Source: Candidatus Calidifonticultor daggyaiensis (GTDB lineage Bacteria; Actinomycetota; Humimicrobiia; Humimicrobiales; Humimicrobiaceae). From it: a stretch of DNA of 8,611 nucleotides. Positions 7,632 through 8,611 of this stretch are shown here, in pieces; the stretch's first letter is position 1, and the number at the start of each line of letters is the position of its first letter. The notes under the pieces were generated by a model. That model did no database searches. It saw nothing but the letters and a program-made list of their open reading frames with translations, and was not told the origin of the DNA. The stretch covers positions 1 through 8,611 of the forward strand of contig JACVJA010000047.1 in NCBI GenBank assembly GCA_015661035.1, written 5' to 3'. The position numbers and the translations under genes are program-made.

Positions 7632-7638
7632 CTCACCT
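7632..7638 (-). promoter_or_regulatory. ribosome binding site implying an AUU start for the solute-binding protein
   Basis: AGGTGAG on the minus strand matches the anti-Shine-Dalgarno well. It contains the in-frame TGA (7635-7633) that closes the frame upstream. The first plausible start codon after it is ATT at 7626-7624, 5 bases away, followed at once by a lysine-rich, hydrophobic signal peptide. There is no in-frame ATG, GTG or TTG until 7506, after the signal peptide. Confidence 0.55.
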
Positions 7639-7707
7639 GTTAAATTCAAAACTTTAAATGCAAAATTTTTAGATTTTCATAACAAAGGATCTTTTATTTT
7701 ATAAATC

Positions 7708-8611
7708 TTATAAAGATTTTCCAGCAAAAAAGCATGCAGCTAAATGCTCGCTGTCATTACTGCTATAATTTTTTAATAAAGGTTCTTTTTGAGAACATAT
7801 AATTTGAGCATTTGGACACCTAGGATGAAACCTGCAGCCTTCAGGTGGGTTTATTGGGCTAGGGACATCACCCTTTAAAATTATTCTTTTTCTCTGTCTT
7901 TCTAAATTTGGATCAGGTATTGGCACAGCTGATAAAAGCCCCATTGTATATGGATGTAAAGGGTTTTTATAAAGCTCCTCACTCTTTGCAATTTCTACTA
8001 TTTTCCCTAAATACATAACACCAACTCTATTGCTGATATGCTTTACTACCGAAAGATCATGAGCAATAAAAAGATACGTTAAATTAAATTCTTTTTGAAG
8101 ATTTGTCATTAGATTCAATATTTGGGCTTGAACAGATACATCTAAAGCCGATACTGGTTCATCACAAAGTATAAGCTTAGGGGTTAAAGCTAATGCTCTT
8201 GCAATTCCAACTCTTTGTCTTTGCCCACCACTAAATTCATGCGGATACCTATTAATATGTTCAGGATTTAAACCAACAACTTTTAGTAATTCTTTAACTC
8301 TTTTTAACCTAACTTTTTTATCTCCTATTTTATGAATTTCTAAAGGCTCTGCTACTATTTCACCAACAGTCATCCTTGGAGATAAAGATGCGTAAGGATC
8401 CTGAAAAATAATTTGAATTTCTCTTCTTATTTTAAACATTTCTTTTTGTTTTAATTTAAAAATATTTACCCCATTATAATAAGCTTCCCCACCTGTGGGT
8501 TCAGTAAGTCTTAAAAGAACTCTTGCAGTTGTCGATTTTCCACAACCACTTTCTCCAACAATAGATAAAATTTCCCTTTCCTTAACTTCAAAATTTATAT
8601 CTCTTAATATT
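7708..8611 (-). CDS. oligopeptide/dipeptide ABC transporter ATP-binding protein (OppF/DppF type), 5' end cut by window
   Basis: Cytoplasmic ATPase that powers a peptide- or nickel-type importer. The frame is open to the window edge, giving 300 visible residues; roughly the first 20-30 are missing. Seen in order: Walker [10 protein letters not shown] (19-27), Q-loop [10 protein letters not shown] (Q70), signature FSGGQRQR (126-133), Walker B LILCDEP (146-152) with catalytic Glu151, switch His184 in FIAHDL, and the oligo_HPY C-terminal region with [11 protein letters not shown]. Four cysteines (259, 265, 272, 293) match the set that binds an iron-sulfur cluster in some DppD/OppD-type ATPases. 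The complete N-terminal Walker A shows that the ATG at 8439 is internal and not the start. OppF- versus OppD-type is judged from the [13 protein letters not shown] motif, common in OppF/DppF. The binding-protein gene follows 81 bases downstream; permeases and the second ATPase are presumably upstream. Confidence 0.95.
   Translation of the reverse strand, partial: ILRDINFEVKEREILSIVGESGCGKSTTARVLLRLTEPTGGEAYYNGVNIFKLKQKEMFKIRREIQIIFQDPYASLSPRMTVGEIVAEPLEIHKIGDKKVRLKRVKELLKVVGLNPEHINRYPHEFSGGQRQRVGIARALALTPKLILCDEPVSALDVSVQAQILNLMTNLQKEFNLTYLFIAHDLSVVKHISNRVGVMYLGKIVEIAKSEELYKNPLHPYTMGLLSAVPIPDPNLERQRKRIILKGDVPSPINPPEGCRFHPRCPNAQIICSQKEPLLKNYSSNDSEHLAACFFAGKSL

Noticed and set aside
7708..8439. 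ATG at 8439 as the start of the ATPase gene
   Set aside because: The frame continues to the window edge and encodes Walker A (GESGCGKST), so this ATG is internal.

Overview
This 8.6 kb window comes from a very AT-rich bacterial chromosome. The intergenic stretches are almost pure A/T, and every recognisable gene lies on the minus strand. Bacterial hallmarks are Shine-Dalgarno-like sequences before several starts, TTG start use, two tRNA genes with encoded CCA ends, an EnvC/PcsB-type M23 cell-wall protein and an Opp/Dpp-type ABC transporter. The radical SAM enzyme of the AmmeMemoRadiSam group is most often met in anaerobes and would fit an anaerobe. I cannot name the phylum from this sequence.

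Layout, read in the direction of transcription (high to low coordinates). (1) 8611-7708: an OppF/DppF-type ATPase, cut at its 5' end by the window edge. (2) 7626-5776: a family 5 solute-binding protein, probably secreted or lipidated. The two halves of the usual protein appear in reversed order: the normal C-terminal half comes first and the normal N-terminal half second. (3) 5522-5434: tRNA-Leu(GAG). (4) 5271-4261 and 4268-2970: a radical SAM enzyme (AmrS-like) overlapping by 8 bases an FAD-dependent L-2-hydroxyglutarate oxidase-like protein. (5) 2898-2825: tRNA-Cys(GCA). (6) 2735-1284: pyruvate kinase with a TTG start. (7) 1080-1: a membrane-anchored coiled-coil protein whose M23 peptidase domain begins at the window edge.

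Functionally, the ATPase and binding protein form the end of a peptide-type import operon whose permease genes probably lie upstream, outside the window. The radical SAM and FAD enzymes look translationally coupled. Pyruvate kinase is ordinary glycolysis. The M23 protein belongs to the group of amidase activators or hydrolases that act in wall cleavage at division, often under FtsEX control.

The most interesting signal is the apparent circular permutation of the solute-binding protein. It is joined to an unusual start: the signal peptide can only be reached from an AUU (or another non-standard) codon placed just after a good Shine-Dalgarno sequence. Secondary signals are insertions and an 18-base tandem duplication in the oxidoreductase, and its pairing with an AmmeMemoRadiSam enzyme without the other two family partners in view.
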